Part shown: positions 1-8,996 of the stretch, in pieces
How the letters are laid out: each line of letters begins with the position of its first letter
How positions within the stretch are numbered: position 1 is the first letter of the stretch
Assembly: GCA_947498155.1 (NCBI GenBank)
Contig: CANMJD010000005.1
Span: 124,001-188,000 of the forward strand
DNA from: an uncultured Pseudoruegeria sp.
GTDB taxonomy: Bacteria; Pseudomonadota; Alphaproteobacteria; Rhodobacterales; Rhodobacteraceae
Direction: 5' to 3'
DNA: 64,000 nucleotides
Translations under genes and position numbers: made by a program
The notes under the pieces: generated by a model
What the model was told of the DNA's origin: nothing
Seen by the model: the letters and a program-made list of their open reading frames with translations, nothing else
Databases searched by the model: none

Positions 1-91
1 TCTGCCATTCAACCAAATGTTTGAGCGTATCAATATCCAGCTCGCCGTTTTTAAACGGCGTCACCAGGGCTGGTAGGGACCCTTTGAACAT
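1..91 (-). CDS. dapA: 4-hydroxy-tetrahydrodipicolinate synthase, N-terminal fragment
   Basis: Only the first 30 codons lie in the window; the gene continues past the left edge. The readable protein starts [19 protein letters not shown] and matches the N terminus of DapA, including the LVTPF segment near the pyruvate-binding barrel. DapA condenses pyruvate with aspartate semialdehyde in the lysine and diaminopimelate pathway. The ATG at 91 is preceded by a strong AGGAGA ribosome-binding site. It is divergent from the lytic transglycosylase gene at 255; the 163-base gap holds a small GGGGC/GCCCC hairpin at 118-133. The identification rests on the N terminus only. Confidence 0.85.
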   Translation of the reverse strand, partial: MFKGSLPALVTPFKNGELDIDTLKHLVEWQ

Positions 92-254
92 GACACGTCT
101 CCTTTTTCTATATCTGTGGGGCTGAATCGCCCCTGTGTAAGCGCGCGGAACCTAGCCGTGTTTGAAGCATTTGCCAAGTTTGTGAATTGAGGTCGTGGCG
201 TCCTGCCCTACAATGTGGTCATTGGACGGATACAGGCCAAAGGATTATCCGAAA

Positions 255-2198
255 ATGCGCAGGGCTATATTATTAATTATTACATTTTTTACAATGAGTT
301 ACGGCAGTATTGGGGTGGCGCAGCAGCAAAGTGATGCGCAGATTCTCAAGAATGCTTTTGATGCGATGCGAGCGGGCGATTGGAGCGAAGCCACCCGCCG
401 CGCCCGCGCAGGCCCCGAAGTTGTGCAGGATTTGGTGGAATGGCACCGGTTGCGCGCGGCTCGCGGCGATATGTCGGACTATCTAGCGTTTATCGATGAC
501 AATCCGGAATGGCCGGGCATGCCGCTGTTGCGCAAAAAAGGCGAAGACAGCATTCCACGAGGCGCGCGGGCACAATCGGTTTTGACCTATTTCGCCGATG
601 CCGCACCGCAGACCGGAGTCGGCGCGTTGCGTCTGGCGGCCGCCTATGCGGCAACTGGGCAAGGGCAAAAAGCAGAGGCTGAAATCATTCGGGCGTGGCG
701 CACGCTGGACCTGACCCGCGAGGAGCGAGAGGCCTTTCAGCAGCGCCATATGGCGATCATCCGCCCCCATACCACGGCGCGGCTAGACGGGCTGATCTGG
801 CGCGGTAAAGAGGATCAGGCAGAGGCGCTCTATCCCTTGGTGAATGACGCCTGGATTGCTTCTTCCAAAGCCCGCATTGGTTTGCGGCGGCAAGTCGGGG
901 GTGTTGACGGTTTGATCGACGCCGTGCCGGCGGGTTTCGCCAATGGTGCGGGTTTGGCCTATGAGCGGTTCAATTGGCGTGCCCGCAAGGGGCGGGCGGA
1001 TGCGATTGATTTGATGTTGGAACGCAGCACCTCGGCGCAGGCTTTGGGGGAGCCGTCCTACTGGGGGGGCTGGCGTCGGTCGTTGGCGCGATCGGAAATG
1101 CGCAAGGGCAATGCACGGCAGGCCTATCAAATTGCCTCGCGCCATTTTCTGACCGATGGCAGTACATTTGCCGACCTTGAATGGCTGTCGGGCTATCTGG
1201 CCTTGCGATATTTGAACGATCCGCAAACCGCCTTGCGGCATTTCGATAACCATCGGGGCGCAGTCGTGACGCCTATCAGCCTTGGCCGCGCCGGTTATTG
1301 GCGCGGGCGTGCCTATGAGGCCATGGGGCAGACGGCTCAGGCTCAGAAGGCCTATGCATTTGGCGCTACCAATCAGAGCAGCTTTTACGGGCAGTTGGCG
1401 GCTGAAAAAGCAGGGCTACCGATGGATGCTGCCCTGATCGGCAAAGAGAGCTTCCCCGACTGGCGCGAGGGGCGGCTGCGCCGGTCCGAAGTTGTGCGGG
1501 CAGGCATTGTCTTGCAGCAGGCGGGCGAGCTTAATCTGGCCACCCGTTTCATGGTGCATCAGGGTGAAACGCTGAACCGCACAGAGTTAGGGCAGTTGGG
1601 GGATTTGGCCCTCAGCCTTGATGCGCCCTATATGGCGTTGAAAATCGCCAAAGAGGCGGCCAGCCAAGGGCATGTCATCGACAAGGCCTATTACCCGTTA
1701 CATCCGCTGCGCAACCGCAGCCTACCGGTTCAAAAAGAACTGGCGCTGTCTATTGCCCGCCGTGAAAGCGAATTCAATCCGAGGGTCATCAGCCCCGTGG
1801 GCGCGCGGGGGTTGATGCAGCTCATGCCGGCGACGGCCAATCAGGTCGCGGGGGAAAACGGGCTGTCCTATTCCAAAAGCCGCCTGTTGTCGGATTGGGA
1901 ATATAACGCACAACTCGGGGCGGCCTATTTGGCGGATTTAAAGGAAGAATTCGGCAATAATCCGATTTTGGTGTCTGTGGGCTATAACGCCGGACCGAGC
2001 CGGGCGCATCGCTGGATGCGCGATCGGGGAGATCCGCGGTCAGGCAATGTGGATGTGGTGGATTGGATCGAGCACATCCCGTTCCGTGAGACCCGCAACT
2101 ACGTCATGCGCGTCAGCGAAGCGCTGGCGGTCTATCGCGTGCGCCTAAGCGGGCAGGTAGAAACGCCGCAATTGCTAAAGGAGCTTGGCGGGCGGTAA
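255..2198 (+). CDS. soluble lytic murein transglycosylase (Slt type)
   Basis: A periplasmic enzyme of about 647 residues that cleaves peptidoglycan between MurNAc and GlcNAc to give 1,6-anhydro ends. The start chosen is the ATG at 255, since MRRAILLIITFF onward forms a signal peptide and AAAGGA lies 11 bases upstream; an in-frame GTG at 195 would put 20 polar residues in front of it. A long alpha-helical N-terminal region rich in Ala, Arg and Tyr, like the superhelical U/L domains of Slt70, occupies most of the protein. The catalytic SLT domain is in the last 160 residues, with the catalytic Glu in ARRESEFNP followed by GARGLMQLMPATA and the GYNAGP motif. It is convergent with purD. Confidence 0.92.
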   Translation: MRRAILLIITFFTMSYGSIGVAQQQSDAQILKNAFDAMRAGDWSEATRRARAGPEVVQDLVEWHRLRAARGDMSDYLAFIDDNPEWPGMPLLRKKGEDSIPRGARAQSVLTYFADAAPQTGVGALRLAAAYAATGQGQKAEAEIIRAWRTLDLTREEREAFQQRHMAIIRPHTTARLDGLIWRGKEDQAEALYPLVNDAWIASSKARIGLRRQVGGVDGLIDAVPAGFANGAGLAYERFNWRARKGRADAIDLMLERSTSAQALGEPSYWGGWRRSLARSEMRKGNARQAYQIASRHFLTDGSTFADLEWLSGYLALRYLNDPQTALRHFDNHRGAVVTPISLGRAGYWRGRAYEAMGQTAQAQKAYAFGATNQSSFYGQLAAEKAGLPMDAALIGKESFPDWREGRLRRSEVVRAGIVLQQAGELNLATRFMVHQGETLNRTELGQLGDLALSLDAPYMALKIAKEAASQGHVIDKAYYPLHPLRNRSLPVQKELALSIARRESEFNPRVISPVGARGLMQLMPATANQVAGENGLSYSKSRLLSDWEYNAQLGAAYLADLKEEFGNNPILVSVGYNAGPSRAHRWMRDRGDPRSGNVDVVDWIEHIPFRETRNYVMRVSEALAVYRVRLSGQVETPQLLKELGGR

Positions 2199-2220
2199 GT
2201 GGTCCGGTTTTTGCGAGGGT

Positions 2221-2278
2221 GGGGGCGCTGCCCCCGTCGCCGGTGGCGACTCCCCCGGGATATTTATGTCAAACTGAA
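2221..2278 (+). repeat. tandem hairpins plus dispersed GGGATATTT repeat
   Basis: Between the convergent slt and purD genes lie two adjacent perfect 15-base hairpins, GGGGGC-gct-GCCCCC at 2221-2235 and GTCGCC-ggt-GGCGAC at 2236-2250. They are followed by a copy of the window-wide repeat (CCCGGGATATTTATGTCAAA, about 2254-2273). The block ends a few bases before the purD stop codon, so it may terminate or stabilise both transcripts. Confidence 0.7.
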
Positions 2279-2282
2279 AAGC

Positions 2283-3545
2283 TTATAACGCGCGCCAGCC
2301 GATGTCGGAGCGACAGAAGCCGTCGGGCCAGTCGATTTTCTGGACCATTTCATAGGCGCGGTCATGGGCTTCTTGCAGGCTGTCGCCCCGGGCCGTGACG
2401 TTGAGCACACGCCCGCCATTGGCAAGGATCTGACCGTTTTTTTCGATGGTGCCCGCATGAAAGACCATGTTGAAGCTGTCTTCGGGCAGATCATCCAGCC
2501 CTTTGATCACCGTGCCTTTTTCATAGGCACCGGGATAGCCTTTGGCGGCCAGTACAATGGTCATGGCGTGATCATCGGCCCAATTGGCCTGTGCTTGATC
2601 CAATGTGCCGCGCGCGCAGGCTTCGAGCAGGTCGAGCGCCTGTGCGCCAAGGCGCAGCATCAGCACCTGACATTCCGGATCGCCGAAACGGGCGTTATAT
2701 TCCACCAGACGGGGTTGGCCATCTTTGATCATGAAACCGGCATAGAGCACCCCTTGATAGGGCGTGCCACGTTTGGCCATTTCGGCAACCGTGGGTTTGA
2801 CGATTTCCAGCAGTGCTTTTTCGGTGATCTCATCCGTCATTACCGGCGCGGGGGAATAGGCTCCCATGCCGCCGGTATTGGGGCCTTCGTCATTGTCATA
2901 GGCGCGCTTATGATCTTGCGCGGTGCCCACAGGCAGGATGTTTTCACCATCACAAAGGATAAAATAGGAGGCTTCCTCGCCTTCCATGAATTCCTCGATC
3001 ACCACTTCGGCACCGGCAGCGCCGAACTCTCCGCCGAACATGTCATCAATCGCGGCCAGCGCGGTATCGACATCCATCGCCACGATGACGCCTTTACCGG
3101 CGGCCAGACCATCGGCCTTGACCACAATCGGCGCGCCTTGTTTTTTGATGTATTTCTTAGCGGCTTTGGCATCGGTGAAATGCGCATAGCCCGCTGTGGG
3201 CGCCCCGGCGGCGTCGCAGATTTCCTTGGTAAAGGATTTGGAGGCCTCAAGCCGTGCAGCCTCTTTCGAAGGACCAAAACACAGAATACCCGCATCGCGC
3301 AGTCGATCCGCCACCCCCGCGGCCAGCGGGCCTTCGGGGCCGATGATGACAAAATCGATGGCGTTTTCTTCGGCAAAGGTCACCACCGCGCCGCCATCTT
3401 CGATGGGCAGCTGCGCGCATTCGGCAATCGCGGCAATACCAGCATTGCCGGGAGCGACGATCAGCCGGTCACATTTGGGGTTTTGTTTAACCGCCCACGC
3501 CAAAGCATGTTCGCGTCCGCCAGATCCGAGGATAAGGATGTTCAT
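2283..3545 (-). CDS. purD: phosphoribosylamine-glycine ligase (GAR synthetase)
   Basis: PurD joins glycine to phosphoribosylamine with ATP, the second step of purine synthesis, in the cytosol. The protein is 420 residues, normal for the family, and starts MNILILGSGGREHALAW, the characteristic N-terminal nucleotide-binding loop. The ATP-grasp core shows KADGLAAGKGV and, towards the C terminus, VEYNARFGDPECQ, which carries metal and glycine ligands. The frame stays open 39 codons further upstream, but the ATG at 3545 follows an AAGGGAGCTTT ribosome-binding site and gives the family N terminus. It is divergent from xseA and convergent with the transglycosylase gene. Nothing looks broken. Confidence 0.97.
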   Translation of the reverse strand: MNILILGSGGREHALAWAVKQNPKCDRLIVAPGNAGIAAIAECAQLPIEDGGAVVTFAEENAIDFVIIGPEGPLAAGVADRLRDAGILCFGPSKEAARLEASKSFTKEICDAAGAPTAGYAHFTDAKAAKKYIKKQGAPIVVKADGLAAGKGVIVAMDVDTALAAIDDMFGGEFGAAGAEVVIEEFMEGEEASYFILCDGENILPVGTAQDHKRAYDNDEGPNTGGMGAYSPAPVMTDEITEKALLEIVKPTVAEMAKRGTPYQGVLYAGFMIKDGQPRLVEYNARFGDPECQVLMLRLGAQALDLLEACARGTLDQAQANWADDHAMTIVLAAKGYPGAYEKGTVIKGLDDLPEDSFNMVFHAGTIEKNGQILANGGRVLNVTARGDSLQEAHDRAYEMVQKIDWPDGFCRSDIGWRAL

Positions 3546-3619
3546 GAAAGCTCCCTTAAGCTTTTCCTTTGTTGGTGGGCGTTCTAAGGTGGAGTCGAGC
3601 ACAAAACAAGCGAGCAGTG

Positions 3620-5167
3620 ATGAGCGACCTTTTCGACGACCCCGCCCCCGGTCAAAATGCACCGGAATTCACCGTGACCGAAATTTCCGGCGCGGTCAAA
3701 AAATCCATTGAAAGCGAATTTGGCCATGTGCGGGTCAAAGGAGAGGTCGGGCGCGTGTCCCGTCCGCGCTCGGGCCATGTCTATCTGGACCTGAAAGATG
3801 ATCGCTCGGTGCTGGCCGGTGTCATGTGGAAAGGGGTTGCCAGCCGTCTGGCGACCCAGCCTGAAGAGGGCATGGAGGTTGTTGCGACCGGCAAGCTGAC
3901 CACATTCGGTGGGCAGTCCAAGTATCAGATGGTCATCGAAGACATCGCACCGGCGGGCATGGGCGCGTTGATGGCGATGCTGGAGAAACGCAAAGCGGCC
4001 TTGGCGGCCGAAGGGCTATTTGATCCGGCACGCAAGCAACCCCTGCCGTATTTGCCCGAGATCATCGGGGTGGTGACCTCGCCCAGCGGGGCGGTGATCC
4101 GCGATATTTTACACAGGTTGCGGGATCGATTTCCGCGCAAGGTGCTGATCTGGCCGGTGGCTGTGCAGGGGGCGAAATCTGCCCCCGAAGTGGCCCGCGC
4201 TATCGAAGGTTTTAACGCCATGACCCCCGGCGGTGCGCTGCCGCGGCCTGATTTGCTGATTGTGGCACGGGGCGGCGGCTCGATCGAGGATCTCTGGGGC
4301 TTTAACGAAGAAATCGTCGCGCGGGCGGCCGCCGCTTCACAGATTCCGCTGATTTCGGCGGTCGGCCATGAGACCGACACAACGCTGATTGATTTTGCCG
4401 CCGATATGCGGGCGCCCACGCCAACGGCCGCGGCGGAACTGGCGGTGCCGGTACGCATGGAGTTGATGACCCTGCTAGAGAATCATCAGGCCCGATTGGG
4501 GCGTGGGGTCGAGCAGGCCGTGCAGAATCGCAAGCAACGCCTGCGGGATTTATCCCGTGCCTTACCCAGAGTAGAAACCCTGACCGCTACCGCACAGCAG
4601 AAGCTCGACATTTGGGGCGAGCGTTTGCCCATCGCCTTGCGCACAGCAGCGCAGGTGAAACGCAACCGTTTGCTCGATGTGGCTGGGGTTTTAAAACCGT
4701 CGCTTTTGGGCCGCGGGGTGCAACAGGAACAGCGTCGGGTGGCAGAGCTTGGTCAACGTCTGGACCAAGGATTATACCGTGCCATCGCCGATCAGAAACG
4801 CGCCTTTGAAACGCGGGTGCAGCGCCTGCGCCCCGAGGTTCTGGCGCAGGATAAAAAGCGCAAAGAAGACACCTTGGAACAACTGAACGCCCGTTTTGTG
4901 CGCGCAGCTGGCGCGCGGGTGCAGCGTAGTCGCGATCAGCTGGATGCACGGGGGCGGCTGCTTCAGACCCTTGGCTATACCGAAACCCTGTCGCGGGGCT
5001 ATGCGGTGGTGCATAGCGAAGACGGGCTGGTTACCAACAAAGCAGCGGCGGCCAAAGCGGCTGCGCTTGAGATCGAATTCCACGATGGCCGGATAACGGT
5101 TGGTGGCAAGCCCGCCACCAAGGGTAAAAAAGTCGTGCCGCCTGCGACGCAGGGCAGTTTGTTCTAG
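3620..5167 (+). CDS. xseA: exodeoxyribonuclease VII large subunit
   Basis: XseA is the catalytic large subunit of exonuclease VII, which degrades single-stranded DNA with the small subunit XseB (not in the window). The 515-residue protein has an N-terminal OB-fold (VRVKGEVGRVSRPRSGH), the catalytic core with ARGGGSIEDLWGFN and SAVGHETDTTLIDF, a long Arg/Gln/Leu-rich coiled coil, and the C-terminal LSRGYAVV strand. The start is the ATG at 3620; the open frame runs 17 codons further upstream without family similarity. Its stop overlaps by 4 bases the stop of the convergent EamA permease gene. Confidence 0.96.
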   Translation: MSDLFDDPAPGQNAPEFTVTEISGAVKKSIESEFGHVRVKGEVGRVSRPRSGHVYLDLKDDRSVLAGVMWKGVASRLATQPEEGMEVVATGKLTTFGGQSKYQMVIEDIAPAGMGALMAMLEKRKAALAAEGLFDPARKQPLPYLPEIIGVVTSPSGAVIRDILHRLRDRFPRKVLIWPVAVQGAKSAPEVARAIEGFNAMTPGGALPRPDLLIVARGGGSIEDLWGFNEEIVARAAAASQIPLISAVGHETDTTLIDFAADMRAPTPTAAAELAVPVRMELMTLLENHQARLGRGVEQAVQNRKQRLRDLSRALPRVETLTATAQQKLDIWGERLPIALRTAAQVKRNRLLDVAGVLKPSLLGRGVQQEQRRVAELGQRLDQGLYRAIADQKRAFETRVQRLRPEVLAQDKKRKEDTLEQLNARFVRAAGARVQRSRDQLDARGRLLQTLGYTETLSRGYAVVHSEDGLVTNKAAAAKAAALEIEFHDGRITVGGKPATKGKKVVPPATQGSLF

Positions 5168-6033
5168 CGAAGCTTTTGGCGCGCGCGCCATAGGGTGAAC
5201 AGCCCCGCAGACAGAACGATAGTCACACCGATCAGCACATTGCTGCGCAGGGTCTCGCCGAAAACGACCACGCCCATAAAGGTCGCAAATACCAGTTGGA
5301 AATAGGCAAAAGGTTGCACCGCGCTGGCCTCTGCCACAGCGTAGCATTTGATCAGCAGCCAATGTCCAAAGGCGCCGAACACGCAGAGCGCCGCCATCCA
5401 TCCCCAATCAGAAAGCACCATGGGCTCCCAGCCCCAAAGCCCGACACCGGTCATGGCAATCGCACCGACGGCGCCGGTCCAGAAAAAACTGGTCGCGGCG
5501 GTATCCTTGCGGGCGGCAAATCGGGTTAAAAGGCTATAGAGCGCAAACAGGCTTGCCGCAATCAGCGGAATGATCGCGCTGGCAGAGAACACTCCGGCAC
5601 CGGGTTGCAGAATGATCAGAATGCCAAAGAAGCCAAGACCAATGGCGCACCACCTTCGCCAGCCTACGATCTCGCCCAGAATCGGCCCGGAAAGTGCGGC
5701 AACAATCAGCGGGTAACTGGCGAAAACCGCATGGCTTTCGACAAGGCCAAGCTGCACGAATGCCACCACCATGACGCAGACCTCTAGGGCCAACACCAGG
5801 CCGCGAGTGATCTGGAGCACGGGCTGGCGGGTCGACGCAGCAGCCCGCAGCCCGCCCTTGGCGCGACTGGCGATGGCGATGACAAAAGCGCCAAAAAACC
5901 AATACCGGATCATCACCACCATCAGGGTATTATATTCGCTCGCCAAATGGCGGGAAATCCCGTCCTGCACCGCAAACACAAAAGAGGTGGCGATCATTAA
6001 GGCAATGCCAAGCTGGGTGCCCGACAGGTTCAT
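5164..6033 (-). CDS. EamA/DMT-family permease
   Basis: A 289-residue inner-membrane protein with about ten hydrophobic helices in two halves, as in the EamA (drug/metabolite transporter) superfamily. The substrate cannot be read from the sequence; relatives export amino acids, riboflavin or other metabolites. The N terminus (GIALMIATSFVFAVQDGISR) and the second-half repeat beginning near residue 145 fit the family. The ATG at 6033 overlaps the mnmD stop as ATGA, so translation is probably coupled to mnmD. The C terminus ends RARQKLR. Family assignment is firm, function unknown. Confidence 0.88.
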   Translation of the reverse strand: MNLSGTQLGIALMIATSFVFAVQDGISRHLASEYNTLMVVMIRYWFFGAFVIAIASRAKGGLRAAASTRQPVLQITRGLVLALEVCVMVVAFVQLGLVESHAVFASYPLIVAALSGPILGEIVGWRRWCAIGLGFFGILIILQPGAGVFSASAIIPLIAASLFALYSLLTRFAARKDTAATSFFWTGAVGAIAMTGVGLWGWEPMVLSDWGWMAALCVFGAFGHWLLIKCYAVAEASAVQPFAYFQLVFATFMGVVVFGETLRSNVLIGVTIVLSAGLFTLWRARQKLR

Positions 6034-6713
6034 GCGGTGGTGTCCATCTGCGCCACGGTCATATGGCGTTTGCGGCCAAAGCCTTTTATCCGCGACACGG
6101 TAAATCCGGCCGCCGAAAGCCCCTGCCGCACGAAACCGGCTGCGGTATAGGTGGCGGCGGTGCCATTCGGGGCCGTGTGGCGACCGACTTCTGTCATCAG
6201 GGCTGGTTCCCAGAGCTCGGGATTTTTGGCTGGTGAAAACCCGTCCAGAAACCATGCGTCGGCTTGACCTTTCCAAGCGGTAAGGCAACTGCGCGCATCG
6301 CCAATGTGAATGTCGGCAATCAAATCGGAAAGCTCGATCCGGCGCTTGCCCTCGGCCCATTGCGCCAGAAAGGGATCGGCGATGGCGGCGATCTCGGGAA
6401 AGGCCGCCAGCGCGCGGGTGATATCATCCGCCGTCATCGGATAGGCCTCAAAGCTGGTAAACCGCAACGGCGATGTCATACCTGCTGCGCGCCACGCCAT
6501 TAAGGCAGCCAGCATGTTCAGACCGGTGCCAAAGCCCAGCTCCGCGATATGAAACCCGGGCCGGAACCGTGCCGGTAGATCATTGCCGCCTAGAAATACG
6601 AAACGGGTTTCCGCCAAACCGTTGTCGAGCGAAAAATAGGGGTCATCGAACTGTTTTGATACAGGTACAACGTCGTCGCGCCACGCCAGATCGGCCTGCT
6701 GGTCCCGAGCCAT
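6030..6713 (-). CDS. mnmD: tRNA mnm5(s2)U34 methyltransferase, stand-alone MnmD domain
   Basis: The 227-residue protein is an SAM-dependent Rossmann methyltransferase of the MnmD family, equivalent to the N-terminal half of enterobacterial MnmC. It would methylate the aminomethyl group at the wobble uridine of tRNAs. The SAM-binding loop reads ELGFGTGLNML, and WFLDGFSPAKNPELW is the family hallmark after beta-strand 4. The start is the ATG at 6713, giving MARDQQADLAW; the frame upstream is open but has no family similarity. It is coupled to the EamA gene downstream and divergent, 72 bases apart, from a separate FAD oxidase that may be the missing MnmC half. Confidence 0.9.
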   Translation of the reverse strand: MARDQQADLAWRDDVVPVSKQFDDPYFSLDNGLAETRFVFLGGNDLPARFRPGFHIAELGFGTGLNMLAALMAWRAAGMTSPLRFTSFEAYPMTADDITRALAAFPEIAAIADPFLAQWAEGKRRIELSDLIADIHIGDARSCLTAWKGQADAWFLDGFSPAKNPELWEPALMTEVGRHTAPNGTAATYTAAGFVRQGLSAAGFTVSRIKGFGRKRHMTVAQMDTTA

Positions 6714-6785
6714 TTTTTGTCCTAGATAGGTCTGTAATAGTCTGTCTAACCGGATGGACAATGGACAGGCAATCGAGGTTTGGCA

Positions 6786-7820
6786 ATGGGTGATGTGACG
6801 GTTATGGGCGCAGGCATTTTTGGCCTGTCGGTGGCATGGTCCTGCCTGCGGAAAGGTGCTTCGGTGCGGGTGATAGATCCTAACGGAGTCGGGGCAGGGT
6901 CCAGCGGTGGGGTGGTCGGAGCATTGGCCCCTCATACACCCGATCTTTGGAACACTAAAAAAGAGATGCAGTTCCACAGTCTGATCGCTGCACAAGCCTA
7001 TTGGGCCGAAGTAGAGGCCGCCTCGGGGCACTCCTCGGGTTACGGACGCATTGGCCGCCTGCAACCCATCGCCGATGAGCGCGCGCTTCAGTTTGCGCAG
7101 GAGCGTGCGGCGTCTGCACCCGCGCTGTGGCGGGGCAAGGCCACATGGGAAGTCGTCCCCGCAGTGGCGTTTTCGAGCTGGGCCCCGCCCAGCCCCACCG
7201 GATTGCTGATCCATGACACGCTCAGTGCTCGGTTGCATCCGCGCAAAGCCTGTGCCGCGCTTGCGGCGGCCTGTCAGGCCAAAGGAGCAGAAATCGTGGC
7301 TGATGGTCCCCAAACCGGACAGATTGTATGGGCCACCGGCGCGGCGGGGCTGTATGAAATAAGTGATGCATTAGACCGGCTCGTCGGGAATGGCGTCAAA
7401 GGTCAGGCGATGTTGCTGGATTTGGATGCCCGTGATCAGCCACAGCTCTTTGCCGCCGGTATTCACGTCATTCCCCATGCCGATGGCACCACGGCGATTG
7501 GTTCAACCAGCGAGCGGTATTTTGACTCTCCGACGCAAACCGACGCATTGCTTGAGGATCTTCATGCCCGCGCCTGTGCACAATTCCCCTTTTTAGGCGA
7601 TGCTGCGGTGCTGGAACGCTGGGCGGCGCTGCGGCCTCGGGCCAAAACCCGTTCGCCGGTGCTGGGCCCATGGCCGGATCGGGACGGGCATTTCATCGCC
7701 AACGGGGGCTTTAAAATCGGCTTTGCCATGGCCTCTCTTGTTGGGGATGTTATGGCAGAATTGTTGCTGGACGGCGTCGATAATATCCCCGACGGCTTTC
7801 GCGTTTCCGACAACGCCTAG
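6786..7820 (+). CDS. FAD-dependent oxidoreductase (DAO superfamily), possible MnmC oxidase half
   Basis: A 344-residue flavoprotein of the D-amino-acid/glycine oxidase superfamily. The N terminus has the GxGxxG dinucleotide-binding motif in VMGAGIFGLSVAW followed by an acidic beta-2 end (VIDPNG) and GAGSSGGVVGALAPH, where FAD is held. The C-terminal ANGGFKIGFAMA segment fits the second FAD contact. The ATG at 6786 is chosen, with GAGG 7 bases upstream, over a TTG six bases earlier. Position opposite mnmD suggests it could oxidise cmnm5U to nm5U on tRNA as the MnmC oxidase does, but a small-molecule amine oxidase is equally possible. Confidence 0.75.
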   Translation: MGDVTVMGAGIFGLSVAWSCLRKGASVRVIDPNGVGAGSSGGVVGALAPHTPDLWNTKKEMQFHSLIAAQAYWAEVEAASGHSSGYGRIGRLQPIADERALQFAQERAASAPALWRGKATWEVVPAVAFSSWAPPSPTGLLIHDTLSARLHPRKACAALAAACQAKGAEIVADGPQTGQIVWATGAAGLYEISDALDRLVGNGVKGQAMLLDLDARDQPQLFAAGIHVIPHADGTTAIGSTSERYFDSPTQTDALLEDLHARACAQFPFLGDAAVLERWAALRPRAKTRSPVLGPWPDRDGHFIANGGFKIGFAMASLVGDVMAELLLDGVDNIPDGFRVSDNA

Positions 7821-7919
7821 GGCTGAATGGGGGGCAAAGCCGAGTGACTAGGTTTTTTTCCCGTTATCTGGCATGATCAAGACAGCCAATTTATCAAGAT
7901 GCCTTTACCCGGAGCCATT

Positions 7920-8315
7920 ATGCCCAGCGTTTCCTCTATCGACCATGTGGTTTTAACCGTCGCAGACCCAGAGGCCACCTGCCAATTCTACTGCGATGTG
8001 CTGGGGATGGAGCGCTCAGAGTTCACGTCAGCTGACGGCGATCAACGTATCGCCCTAAGCTTTGGATTGCAGAAGTTGAACCTGCATGTGGCAGGCAAAG
8101 AGGCCAAACCCCGTGCCAAAGCCGCGACCGCAGGCAGCACTGATATCTGCTTCTTGACTGCCAATAGCCTGTTAAGCTGGCAGGATCATCTGGATCGTTT
8201 CGGGATCAAGGTCCTTAAAGGCCCTGTCGCGCGGACCGGTGCCACCGGGCCGATTACGTCGATCTATCTCCGCGACCCCGACGGTAATCTGGTCGAAATC
8301 GCCACCCGCGGCTAA
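7920..8315 (+). CDS. VOC-family (glyoxalase/dioxygenase fold) protein
   Basis: A 131-residue single VOC module containing both beta-alpha-beta-beta-beta repeats. Metal-ligand positions are visible: His in SSIDHVVLTVAD near the N terminus, the central LNLHV, and Glu in the terminal DPDGNLVEIAT. Substrate is not predictable; relatives include glyoxalase I, fosfomycin-resistance enzymes and ring-cleavage dioxygenases. The ATG at 7920 has GGAG 5 bases upstream; an in-frame ATG 21 bases earlier is less well placed. The stop overlaps that of the convergent FMN reductase by 3 bases. Confidence 0.85.
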   Translation: MPSVSSIDHVVLTVADPEATCQFYCDVLGMERSEFTSADGDQRIALSFGLQKLNLHVAGKEAKPRAKAATAGSTDICFLTANSLLSWQDHLDRFGIKVLKGPVARTGATGPITSIYLRDPDGNLVEIATRG

Positions 8316-8842
8316 ATCCGCGCTTTTAACGCTTGCATCAACGTTGTCAGAACCGCTTCGTAGCGTTCGTTGCTAAGCGCTCCGTTTGCGTCAAACTGAT
8401 CGCTACACTGACCCACCAGAACCTCCGGTCCTTGCAAAATGTCAGGGCGAAAGGGTTGCAAGCACAGGCGCAGGGAATTCTGCGCCCGTTCGCCTCCGGC
8501 CCGCCCGCCAGTGGCAGACAGGATCGCCACTGGCTTACCGGCCCAAGGCCCGCCTTTGGTCCGGCTTACCCAATCCAAAGCGTTTTTCAAAACACCTGAC
8601 AGGTTTTTGTTATATTCCGGTGTGGAAATTACCACCGCATCCGCCGCCGCAATCTGATCGGCCAAGGCTTGCACCTCGGCAGGAATACCCTCGGCATCCT
8701 CCAGATCGCCGTCATACAGCGGCAAGCGCAGATCCGCCGTCACAACATGATCCGCCTCAAACAGGCGCGCCGCTTCGGCCAAAAGTTTGCGGTTAAACGA
8801 CCCTTGGCGCAAAGAGCCGGAAATCAACAAGAGACTGCTCAC
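8312..8842 (-). CDS. NAD(P)H-dependent FMN reductase family protein
   Basis: A 176-residue flavodoxin-fold protein of the NADPH-dependent FMN reductase family (as in chromate and azo reductases). The phosphate-binding loop ISGSLRQGSFN sits at the N terminus, and the flavin-ring contact STPEYNKNLSGVLKNALDW is the family signature. The GTG at 8842 is chosen because AAAGGA lies 7 bases upstream and it places the first strand at once; another in-frame GTG lies 15 bases earlier. It probably reduces free FMN or quinones; the physiological substrate is unknown. Confidence 0.88.
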   Translation of the reverse strand: MSSLLLISGSLRQGSFNRKLLAEAARLFEADHVVTADLRLPLYDGDLEDAEGIPAEVQALADQIAAADAVVISTPEYNKNLSGVLKNALDWVSRTKGGPWAGKPVAILSATGGRAGGERAQNSLRLCLQPFRPDILQGPEVLVGQCSDQFDANGALSNERYEAVLTTLMQALKARI

Positions 8843-8954
8843 AAGAATTCCTTTCACAGACGGGGGGGCAAAGCGGGCTGTTCCAAAGGGATAGACCGGT
8901 TTCGCTCAAAGAAAACCGCCATCTTCAGCGGGCTGGGTCCTTTCATTTTGACCC

Positions 8955-8990
8955 AAATATCCCCGCCGGAGGCCAGCCCCCGACAGGGGG
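8955..8990 (-). repeat. dispersed repeat copy with CCCCC/GGGGG hairpin
   Basis: On the minus strand, just after the cobO stop, a CCCCC-tgtc-GGGGG hairpin (8977-8990) is followed by GCCTCCGGCGGGGATATTT and then GGGTCAAAATGAAAG. Hairpin plus repeat mirrors the 2221-2278 copy and lies where the end of the cobN-cobO transcript is expected. Confidence 0.7.
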
Positions 8991-8996
8991 GTGTTT

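Noticed and set aside
2364-3587. A 407-codon open frame opposite purD
   Set aside because: It is the antisense of a clear purD gene; no motifs and no start signal.
3546-3662. N-terminal extension of purD
   Set aside because: The extra codons run through the xseA start region and precede the conserved MNILILGSGGREHA start.
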